Origin: Geosiphon pyriformis
Taxonomy: Eukaryota > Glomeromycota > Glomeromycetes > Archaeosporales > Geosiphonaceae
Assembly: GCA_016748015.1 (NCBI GenBank)
Contig: JAAOMT010000471.1
Span: forward strand, 6,984-22,942
Direction: 5' to 3'
DNA length: 15,959 nt
This document shows, in pieces, positions 9,465 through 15,959 of this stretch. Under the pieces are notes generated by a model, which was given only the letters and a program-made list of their open reading frames with translations, made no database searches and was not told where the DNA came from. Position 1 is the first letter of the stretch; every line of letters starts with the position of its first letter. Position numbers and translations under genes: made by a program.

Positions 9465-10015
9465 ATTATTCACAAAAACACCAATTACCAAATAAAAAAT
9501 CAAACTAGCATTAAATTCAATTTTGTCAGTTTTAGTAACAAATCTAAAATTCATTTAATATTTGAACATAGGTTTATTTTTTTTTACTTTATATAAGAAA
9601 AAGTTGTAAAAAATTCTCTGAAAAAGAGACAAAAAAACTTCATTCTAATTAAGTTTATTATAAACTTTATAATTTTTAAACAAACTAAAGTCAATTATAA
9701 TTCTATTTATATAATTATTGTGAATATAACCAAAAAATTTTATAAATTTGTTACATATTTTTATTTAATTAAAACTGGTTTTTAAATGTGATTAACTCAC
9801 TAAATTATAAGTTTTGCTTATGTTTTAAAGCACTAATCAGATTTTTCTACTTTTTTCCAAAGTATTTTTAATAACAAATCTAATAGTAAAAATAAAAAAC
9901 TAAATTGAAATACTCTTTAAAACTAAGAAATTGTCTTTATATAAAATCTTGTATTTGTTAGAAATCTTAGAAATACAATCAGACAAAATCTTTAAAAAAT
10001 TTTTTCTTGTAGTTT
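9465..10015 (-). other. LINE B: reverse transcriptase domain, motifs A and C mutated
   Basis: The RT begins KTTRKNFLKILSDCISKISN, then KDNFLVLKS and FTIRFVIKNTLEKSRKI. Motif A is kept here (9830-9804) as L, stop, N-I-S-K-T-Y-N, where the family has LQDMRKAYD: Gln is a stop and both Asp are Asn. It continues KICNKFIKFFGYIHNNYINR (about 9760-9700), aligning with LINE A's FIGFFGIIYEDKINR. Motif C at 9476-9465 is FVNN followed by TI, stop, IGN, so both catalytic Asp of FVDD are Asn and the following Trp is a stop. Confidence 0.87.
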
Positions 10016-10892
10016 TAATAAAAACAATAGATCTGGTGTTTATTTAAATGTTTTTTTATTTATATAGTTTTAGAATCATAAATATCCAGATTTTTTTTAG
10101 ATATTAAAAATCAATTTAAACACTAAACACAAATTAAGTAAATACAATAAACAATTTAAAACAAATTTGTAACTATGTTTCCATATTTTATTAAAAATAT
10201 CAGACAATTTAATAACTTTTTTATTAGGAAGATTTTTGATCACTAATAAAAACTTATTAAAACCAATTTATAATATTATATTAAAAAATATATTATTATT
10301 AACATACTTAAAAAATGCAAATTATTTCTGTTAATAAAAAAAAATAGTAGCTTTAACTGCATATTTTTTGGTCTAATTTTTCATAATTAAATTAATTCTA
10401 CACTTGACCAAATTAAATTTTAAACTAGTTTACTATTATTAATCAAATAATTTAATATAACTTTTTTGTAAAGTTTTTTCAATACATTTCTTATTATTTG
10501 ACTCTTATTATCAGCAAAAGCTTTTATGTATTAAGTAATAACAATTTTAATACAAAAATTCTCAGTAGTTTTAGATTTTGATATCTTATAAGACTTAGAA
10601 ATTTTTTTAAAACAAGTTAATAATTGTTTAATTAAAACTTTGCTATAATTATTATTCAAGAATTTCTTGAATTTTATTGTTTAGTTAGAATTCAAAAAAA
10701 TTTATTTGTTGACTAAAGTCTAAAGTTCTTCTAAATTTTTTAATCAATATGCTTTTAAGATTTTTAACACCAGCAATTCTAGTCTGTAAAACTTAAAAAA
10801 TACAATACTTTTGATCACCCCATTATTTTAATACCATGTTTTGAAAAAACAACATTAGCTATAAAGTACACTATTCTATTAAGCAACTGTCG

Positions 10893-10900
10893 TATTCTAT
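10893..10900. repeat. Putative target-site duplication, copy 1
   Basis: TATTCTAT, identical to 11,690-11,697, borders the insertion in LINE B. A further copy at 10,872-10,879 lies within LINE B, so chance repetition in this AT-rich sequence must be allowed for. The spacing in LINE B favours this copy. Confidence 0.5.
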
Positions 10901-11689
10901 TAAAGTCTGTTTTTTTTGGTAATCATTGTTATAAGTAATTATTTGAAATGTTAGTACAAATAACAAACCCATAATTTGATGCTTAATTGTTATAATGGTG
11001 TTAGTTTTTGAAGATTTTTGTGATCTGAAGGTTTTGGTAAAGTTTTTTATATAATGAACAGAGATTCAATAATTGTTTTCAATTGTTTTTTAGAATTGCA
11101 ATTTCATCAATTTTTTTCTCAGCTTGGTGGCTGGCAATTTTCTAATAAGTAATCCTTAAATTCAAGTATCTATTCTCTTGTAGACATCTTTTACTAAACA
11201 ATCTTTGATGTTAATACTCAATGCTTAATCTTTTTAATCAATTTAGTAAATAACAAAAGAAAATAAAATAAAAAAAAATAAAAAAATAAAAAAAATAAAA
11301 TAAGAAATAAGTATTTTGTCAATAGCCATAATTAAGAGCTATTGTGTCAGCAGATTAAGTAGTGGATAATAACATGGATTTGAAAAATTGAAAGAATATT
11401 TTATTGATATAATTTCATTCAGTTGATAACAATTATCTTTGAAAAGAGAAGTATTTAATAATTATGATCTGTAAGTTTAATTGACTCTAAGAGTTTAATT
11501 GATTAATTTTCTAGCTTTTGATACTACTACTATATATACATAATTTATGTTATACAAAATTTTTTGAATTCCTTATACAAAAATCCTGTAATTTTGGAAT
11601 TCTGCAATTTTTCTAAGAAGAATCTTGGAATTCTATTTTTACTACATCTATTCTGATTGGCTAATTTATGTATTAATATTTAATTTTTA
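10901..11689. mobile_element. Insertion in LINE B, possibly a short hAT-like element
   Basis: LINE B's frame breaks off near 11,700 (ending LAAALNTAKNFNDV) and resumes just below 10,901 (RIVYFIANVVFSKH). The intervening 789 bases have no LINE-like coding. The 8-mer TATTCTAT stands on both sides, at 10,893-10,900 and 11,690-11,697. Removing one copy plus the insert restores a spacing within about one codon of LINE A. An 8-bp target duplication is typical of hAT transposons, and the ends TAAAG... and ...TTTTA could be decayed CAGGG-type ends, but the terminal repeats are weak. It contains an A-rich run at about 11,255-11,311 and no recognisable gene. Confidence 0.6.
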
Positions 11690-11697
11690 TATTCTAT
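11690..11697. repeat. Putative target-site duplication, copy 2
   Basis: TATTCTAT, the second copy of the 8-mer that flanks the 789-bp insertion. LINE B coding resumes immediately above it. Confidence 0.5.
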
Positions 11698-11869
11698 GAA
11701 TAACATCATTAAAGTTTTTAGCAGTATTCAAAGCAGCAGCCAACAACAAATTCTCAAACTTCTTTTAAACTTTCTTATTAATCTTACAAATTTTGTATTT
11801 TTATCTATTTTTAGTGAGTTGTTTATGTATTAAATTAAGTTAAAAACTAAAAAGTTTTTCCAAACCAAT

Positions 11870-12248
11870 GTCTATTGATATAACAAAATAATTAATATTA
11901 AAAAACTCATCTGAACAGTAAACTTGTTAATTAAGAAACAAATTTTAAATACTATTATTAATTAAAACAAAATTAATGCATTTTTTAATTTTCTTAAAAT
12001 TAAATTATATAAAAAGCTTATATAATAAATAAACTTATATCTAAAAATTTTCTAGAACTTATACTATAACCAGAATTATTTTTATTGAATTTATTATTAA
12101 AAACCAAATATGTATTACTATTTAAAGCTTTAGTTACTATAAAATTAATATTATAAAACTTGGCCAATTTTTTTTTTAAAATAACACTAATATATAACTC
12201 CAAAATAAAAATCAAAAAATGATTCTTAAATAGTAAACATATTAACAA
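11870..12248 (-). other. LINE B: APE-type endonuclease domain, inactivated
   Basis: The block LICLLFKNHFLIFILELYI, then KALNSNTYLVFNNKFNKNNSG, aligns with LINE A's LFFKSKFLVIILNLYASASA and FVVLSKNFNKN. The expected GGDFN has become NNKFN. The last motif reads DEFFNINYFVISIDIGLEKL, with NINY at 11,899-11,888. The same four residues NINY stand at the equivalent place in LINE A. The start of the domain, nearer 12,500, is too decayed for me to place. Confidence 0.84.
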
Positions 12249-13122
12249 AAATCAAGTAGCAATTTTTAATACTTTGCATATATATTTAACAATATTATTG
12301 TTAATTATTACTACAATACTAGAACTCAGATAATTGAAGTTAACTTTCAAAGTAAGAACTTTAATTTTTTTAAATTTACTCATAATTTAAGAACAAATCT
12401 TATTTTTGTTTTTGTTATAATAAATACAAAATTACTCTTATTTTTATGTTAGCAAATAATATTCTCTTAATTAGCAGAATTGTTTATTTCTTTAATATTA
12501 TATATAGTAATTTTTTAAATAAAACTGATTATTGAGAAAAACAAAAACTTAAAACCAAACCAAAATTGTTTACTTTGGCCAAAAGTTCTAAAACCATATT
12601 TAATAATTTCTTTATATTATTTTTTAATTTTAAAAAACTTGATGAATTTAAAAGCATTGCTTCTATAACAGTTTTATTGTTAAAAATTATATCTATACTC
12701 TTATTTATTATTATATCTACTCTTTAATTTTGTAATAAAAAAGTTATTAACAACTAATATCTAGAATTAAACTGAAAAATTATTGACTTAAATATATTTA
12801 ATTTCTTAGTTAACTAATCAATTTGTTTTACAAAACCAGCAAGACTGTGCTCAAAAACAATGAACTTATTATTTATTTCTAATATAACTGATAGAAAAAA
12901 CTTTACTTCTATAGAAAAATCAATTTTTGAAGACTTATTATACAGAAAAAAAGAGAAAAATAAGAAACTACCAACAATTTTTACTTAAAAAACTCTACCA
13001 AAAAAAACTAGATAAATAATGAAAGCTAAATATTTAGTGTAAATAATAGTAAGCCTGTTTTTATTTGCTTTTAAAAGAATTTTATAAAAAAAACTACCTA
13101 AAAAAACTTTCTTATCATTAGT

Positions 13123-13164
13123 ATAACTAATTAATATATGACTCAATTTCTTATACTTAATATA
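13123..13164 (-). other. LINE B: CCHC zinc knuckle with all Cys changed to Tyr
   Basis: Within MAKYIKYKKLSHILISY (from 13,173) the spacing Y-X2-Y-X4-H-X4-Y matches CX2CX4HX4C. All three Cys are Tyr (TAT) while the His is retained. Each change is a single G-to-A from TGT to TAT. The following NRLTIIYTKYLAFIIYLVFF also matches the region after the knuckle in LINE A (RKKQTLIACLVLF). Confidence 0.82.
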
Positions 13165-13511
13165 CTTGGCCATATTTAAATAAAACTAATACAGATTATA
13201 TCTCTTAAAACTAGTGTAAAATTTATAATAGTATTTAGTAAGTTAGCAGAATTAAAACAAATTACCACATATTTAGTTTAAGCATATAAAACAAAATAAT
13301 AATCAATTACATATGTTTTTTTATTTATAAATTTAATAAAGTCTTAAATATTATGTGTATTTGTTCTTATTGACAATATATAAATTAGTGTTCTATTATA
13401 GTTTCTTGTGTTTTATGTTTTTTGGTTTATATTAGCTTTAGTAATTCTTATAGAATTTTTCTTAATTAAAATAGATTATTTTGTTATGATTAAATTAATA
13501 TAATCAGATTA

Positions 13512-13643
13512 CTCAAATTCAATTATAGCCTTTTGTTATATTTTTACTAATTGTATTTTAATTGACACAATTATCTCAAATTCAAATAACACAGTATATA
13601 CAACCCTAACTAATGTTCTAATTGGTATTTTTTTAACTACTAC
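13512..13643 (-). other. LINE B: RRM-like segment
   Basis: The frame reads VVVKKIPIRTLVRVVYTVLF, then EFEIIVSIKIQLVKI, a stop, and QKAIIEFE. It aligns with LINE A 1386-1520 (IIKKIPIN, ISIKMQLINL, stop, QKILIEF). The stop TAA at 13,538-13,536 is at the same position as TGA in LINE A, consistent with a Trp codon lost independently in each copy. RNA binding is inferred from the family. Confidence 0.72.
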
Positions 13644-14270
13644 AATTTAATTTAAATATTTAACAAATTTTTTGAAATTGGTATTTACTAAAATGTTTGT
13701 AGTTCTTGTTTTTTTTATTGCTTATGCTAAATTTAATTTGGAAATAAATAATGTATAAATAATTTTAACAAATTTTAAGAAAATAGAAATTTGTTCAAAA
13801 TCATTGATTTTAGAAAACAAATTTCCAATTATTTTTAACTTTTTTTAAGAAAATTTTTTTACTATAGCATCTAAACTAATATTAAAAGTAAAAATTTTTT
13901 TAACAGATATATTAACAAGATTTTTTAAAGAAAAAGACAGAATTATAAAAATATTTAAGAAAACATTATTTTTATTTTTACTTATAAACTTAATCTTTTT
14001 TAAAAATATGTTTAATGTTTTTTTGATCATAAATTTAAGTTTCTTAAATGTTTAGTTTAGGTTGTTTTTTTTTATTGTAATTTACATTGGAATTTTCCAC
14101 TAAAAATTTTTTTTTATATCAATATTATTGAATTTAATAGTATTATTAGCTTTAGAATCTTAAGAACAATTAATTATTTTCTTGGCAAACAACTCTTTAT
14201 TAACAATATTATCTTTCAAAACATTCTTATTAACAATATTAAAACCAGAGTTTCTGGTAGATTTCTTCAT

Positions 14271-14484
14271 AACAGCAATATTAAAATCAATAATAGTCTT
14301 GTAATTAAATAAAACTAGTTTTAATTTATCAAATTAAATAGTATATAATAACAACTAAAAACTTTTTTATTAAAATTAAAACTTTTTGATAATTATTAGA
14401 ATAAATAGATAACAAAAAAATTATTAAAAATAATCGAAATAATAATAAAAAAATTTAATTAAAACAGTAAATTAAATTTGTAAA
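14271..14484 (-). other. 5' leader of LINE B
   Basis: This AT-rich sequence lies between the ATG of LINE B and the inner edge of the right inverted repeat. It is longer than the LINE A leader and not clearly similar to it. No promoter motif or gene was recognised. Confidence 0.45.
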
Positions 14485-14996
14485 AATTAATATACATAAT
14501 TAATCTTAAAATTATATCTATTTAATTTTTCTAAAGAATTTAAAATAATAATAATTTTTATTATTATTATATGTTTTATTTACTTATTTTTAGAATTAAT
14601 AATAAAATTTTAAAAATTTTACTTACAAAAATTGATTTGTTTAATAAATTTATAGTTAAATTTATTAGTGTTTTAAAAATTTTAATTATTTTTTTATTGA
14701 TTATTAAAAATAAATACCAAAATTTTTTTAAATTAAAAGTATTATTATTATTATTTTGTTGTTTAAAAATTCAAAAACTATAATATATGTCTTTTAAATA
14801 ATAAAAATAATAAATTAATAATTTTGTAAAAAATATAAAATATTAATTTAAAAATTATTAAAACCTAAATATATAAATATATTTAAAATAAAAAATTAAA
14901 TACTTAAATAAAATAAAAACAAATAGTTTTTTTAATTTATATAGCTTAATATAAGTTTAAATTATTAGTTATATATAAAAAATGTGTAAGTAATAT
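14485..14996. repeat. Right arm of long terminal inverted repeat
   Basis: This is the inverted partner of 1-440. Its outer 130 bases match the left arm at about 90%; inner parts carry small indels, and roughly 40 bp near 14,560-14,620 has no clear partner. The open frame at 14,571-14,783 is AT-only filler of Ile, Leu, Lys and Phe and is not preserved in the left arm, so it is not called a gene. The match stops at 14,996 only because the window begins at the corresponding base, so the repeat may continue to the right. Confidence 0.87.
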
Positions 14997-15213
14997 TTTT
15001 GTTACATATTTTAAGTTTTAATTAAATTATATTTAATACTGGTTTAATTTTTTCTAATTTTAAAACTTACAATTATTTTTATTTTAAAATAATGAAACGA
15101 ATTTTGTTCAATATTAAAATATATAAAAAAATAATAATCTTAATTTAACAAAACAAAAATAATTTAATGAATATTGCATAATACAATAATTATTAAAAAA
15201 ACAATTATATTAT
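14997..15213. other. AT-rich flank, possible outer part of the inverted repeat
   Basis: About 217 bases of very AT-rich sequence without a gene. It has the composition of the inverted repeat, and its partner would lie left of base 1. It could be the outer part of the same repeat or ordinary intergenic DNA. Confidence 0.4.
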
Positions 15214-15254
15214 AGAGTAAAAACTCTTGTAATTTAACAAAGGCGGGTTTGTTA
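15214..15254. other. Two adjacent small hairpins at the composition boundary
   Basis: AGAGT-AAAA-ACTCT (15,214-15,227) is followed by TAACAAA-GGCGGG-TTTGTTA (15,235-15,254). The second has a 7-bp stem around a GC-only loop. They sit exactly where the sequence changes from very AT-rich to CpG-containing. They could be a promoter element of the downstream gene, a terminator, or the border of the mobile block. There is no direct evidence for any of these. Confidence 0.4.
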
Positions 15255-15364
15255 CCTAAATAGTAAATTTATACTGATAAATCAAAGATCTGAAACGTCA
15301 TTGACACGAACCAAACATATATTAGGCCACATCTTCCCAAACCATAACAAACACGCAAAACACC
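15255..15364 (+). promoter_or_regulatory. 5' flank and leader of the coiled-coil gene
   Basis: This is upstream sequence with several CpG sites (for example AAACGTCA and GACACGAACC) and a CA-rich stretch just before the start codon. It is presumed to hold the promoter and 5' untranslated region. The ATG is preceded by CACC and followed by G, a favourable eukaryotic initiation context. No TATA box is assigned with confidence. Confidence 0.45.
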
Positions 15365-15959
15365 ATGGCTAGTGTCGACAGAATCCAACATCAATTAGGG
15401 GTGGCTACGACCGAGTATAGGAGATGCGTGGAGGAGCTGAAGGAGAAGGGTGAGAAGCTGGGTGAAAAGGAAGTTGAGTTACATGACTTGAAGAAGAATT
15501 TAAGACAGAGGAAGTACAAGGACGAAAACGAAAAGAATTGGTGGATAGAAGATATGCAAGAGTTAGAAAAGCAAAAAGAAAAGTTAGAAGAAGTGAAGAA
15601 AAAACTGGAGATAGAGAAGGACGAGTGGAAGGAGGAGCTGCGAAAATGGGCAGAAAAACTACGTGCAGCAATAGATGATACAGGTAACAAATTTGTAAAT
15701 TCCACTTTTCCATCCATACAATCTATATTATTATTCATTCATTTTGTAATCATATGCGTTTTATGGAAGGAATATCCATATCTAAGAGAATATTTGGTGT
15801 ATAACGCTTATTACTTTCTATTTTCTATGGTTATTCTAGAACACCTTGCGAAGCGTGCTAGAATTGACATGCCTGACAACACCTTATCATTTCTACAACT
15901 TCTCTGTCCTCCCTTCGATGAACCAATCACACGCAGCAATCTTGAACACTGTTTTACCT
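15365..15959 (+). CDS. Charged coiled-coil protein, N-terminal part, runs off the window
   Basis: The frame is open from ATG at 15,365 to the end of the window (198 codons plus one base). It starts MASVDRIQHQLGVATTEYRR. Residues about 20-105 are rich in Glu, Lys and Leu with heptad-like spacing (for example EELKEKGEKLGEKEVELHDL and KQKEKLEEVKKKLEIEKDEW), so a long coiled coil is likely. Then comes either an intron (15,684-15,839) or, if unspliced, two hydrophobic stretches (SILLFIHFVIICVLW and YYFLFSMVIL). The end reads HLAKRARIDMPDNTLSFLQL, where KRAR could be a nuclear signal. GC content and CpG use are quite unlike the LINEs. Coiled-coil starts followed by a basic motif are reminiscent of fungal crinkler-type proteins, but this is a weak guess and no catalytic motif is visible. 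Confidence 0.82.
   Translation, partial: MASVDRIQHQLGVATTEYRRCVEELKEKGEKLGEKEVELHDLKKNLRQRKYKDENEKNWWIEDMQELEKQKEKLEEVKKKLEIEKDEWKEELRKWAEKLRAAIDDTGNKFVNSTFPSIQSILLFIHFVIICVLWKEYPYLREYLVYNAYYFLFSMVILEHLAKRARIDMPDNTLSFLQLLCPPFDEPITRSNLEHCFT
15684..15839 (+). other. Candidate spliceosomal intron, length divisible by three
   Basis: It begins GTAACA after ACAG and ends TTATTCTAG before AACACC. It is 156 nt, more AT-rich than its flanks, and falls exactly where the coiled coil stops. Splicing would join DDT to EHLAKRARID. Against it, 52 codons in frame contain no stop, and the translated product looks like a membrane segment. It may be a true intron, a retained or facultative intron, or coding sequence. 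Confidence 0.5.

Larger units (their letters stand above)
7156..14270 (-). pseudogene. LINE B: degenerate non-LTR retrotransposon polyprotein
   Basis: This second decayed LINE polyprotein is on the minus strand. It has the same domain order as LINE A but is clearly a different subfamily. ATG at 14,270 starts MKKSTRNSGFNIVNKNVL and continues KELFAKK. The end reads KSCLFF-like ISCLFFTDTVKKVFNIII and TAG at 7158-7156. Removing the insertion at 10,901-11,697 leaves about 2,106 codons, nearly the length of LINE A. Sampled codons in the RT differ from LINE A by transversions as well as transitions, so the two are not a recent duplicate pair. Stops again fall at Gln and Trp positions, and catalytic Asp, Cys and His are replaced by Asn, Tyr and Tyr. 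From memory the start resembles Rhizophagus RT polyproteins. It is non-functional. Confidence 0.91.

Noticed and set aside
11255-11311. A-rich run as a LINE or SINE poly(A) tail
   Set aside because: It lies in the middle of the insertion, not at either edge flanked by a duplication, and is interrupted by many T bases. It could be a tail of something older, but nothing supports this.
7156-14270. LINE B as a simple inverted duplicate of LINE A
   Set aside because: Sampled codons differ by many transversions and the N-terminal regions differ, so they are separate subfamilies that diverged before the decay.
14571-14783. A 70-codon open frame on the plus strand
   Set aside because: It lies in the inverted repeat, is made of Ile, Leu, Phe, Lys and Asn as expected from AT-only sequence, and is not preserved in the left arm.
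1-14996. Maverick/Polinton or linear plasmid, suggested by 15 kb length and inverted repeats
   Set aside because: No protein-primed DNA polymerase, integrase, ATPase, protease or capsid-like segment was seen. All recognisable coding belongs to two LINE polyproteins.
1-15230. CRISPR array, tRNA or rRNA genes
   Set aside because: No regularly spaced repeats, cloverleaf sequences with conserved arms, or rRNA-like blocks were noticed in this block.
15391-15738. Two minus-strand open frames rich in Ser and Phe, or Leu and Pro
   Set aside because: They are the antisense of the Glu/Lys-rich coiled-coil gene, whose repetitive codons leave the opposite strand open.

Overview
The window looks like nuclear DNA of a fungus, most likely an arbuscular mycorrhizal fungus (Glomeromycotina, Rhizophagus- or Gigaspora-like). 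The reasons are a very AT-rich background, one GC-richer, CpG-containing eukaryotic-style gene at the right edge, and two decayed retrotransposon polyproteins. From memory, and not from a search, these resemble the long reverse-transcriptase polyproteins that are abundant in those genomes. Bases 1 to about 15,230 are one AT-rich, CpG-poor block with almost no long open frames. It is not featureless: it holds two full-length but dead non-LTR retrotransposons (LINEs) placed tail to tail.

Layout. An AT-rich repeat at 1-440 reappears inverted at 14,485-14,996. Inside it, LINE A reads rightward (597-6986) and LINE B reads leftward (14,270-7156). Their stop codons are only 169 bases apart. Each LINE is one fused polyprotein of about 2,100 codons. 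The order is an N-terminal region, an RRM-like stretch, a CCHC zinc knuckle, an APE-type endonuclease, reverse transcriptase, RNase H, and a C-terminal zinc finger. Frame switches in LINE A are few; nearly all other damage is C-to-T or G-to-A type. It gives Gln and Trp to stop, Cys to Tyr, His to Tyr, Asp to Asn and Glu to Lys, which is the pattern left by RIP-like or deamination mutation. LINE B also carries an insertion of about 0.8 kb (10,901-11,689) flanked by the 8-bp repeat TATTCTAT; LINE A has lost about 100 bp of the RT, including motif A.

Right edge. Composition changes sharply near 15,230. After two small hairpins and about 110 bp of CpG-containing flank, a gene begins at 15,365 with a good start context. 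It encodes a long charged coiled coil followed either by an intron of 156 nt or by a membrane-spanning segment in the same frame, and it runs off the window.

The main point of interest is the architecture: two clearly diverged LINE subfamilies, convergent, with almost no spacer, bounded by an inverted repeat that is much better conserved than the coding regions it encloses. Whether this is a composite mobile unit, shared 5' leader sequence or an old inverted duplication cannot be settled from the sequence alone.
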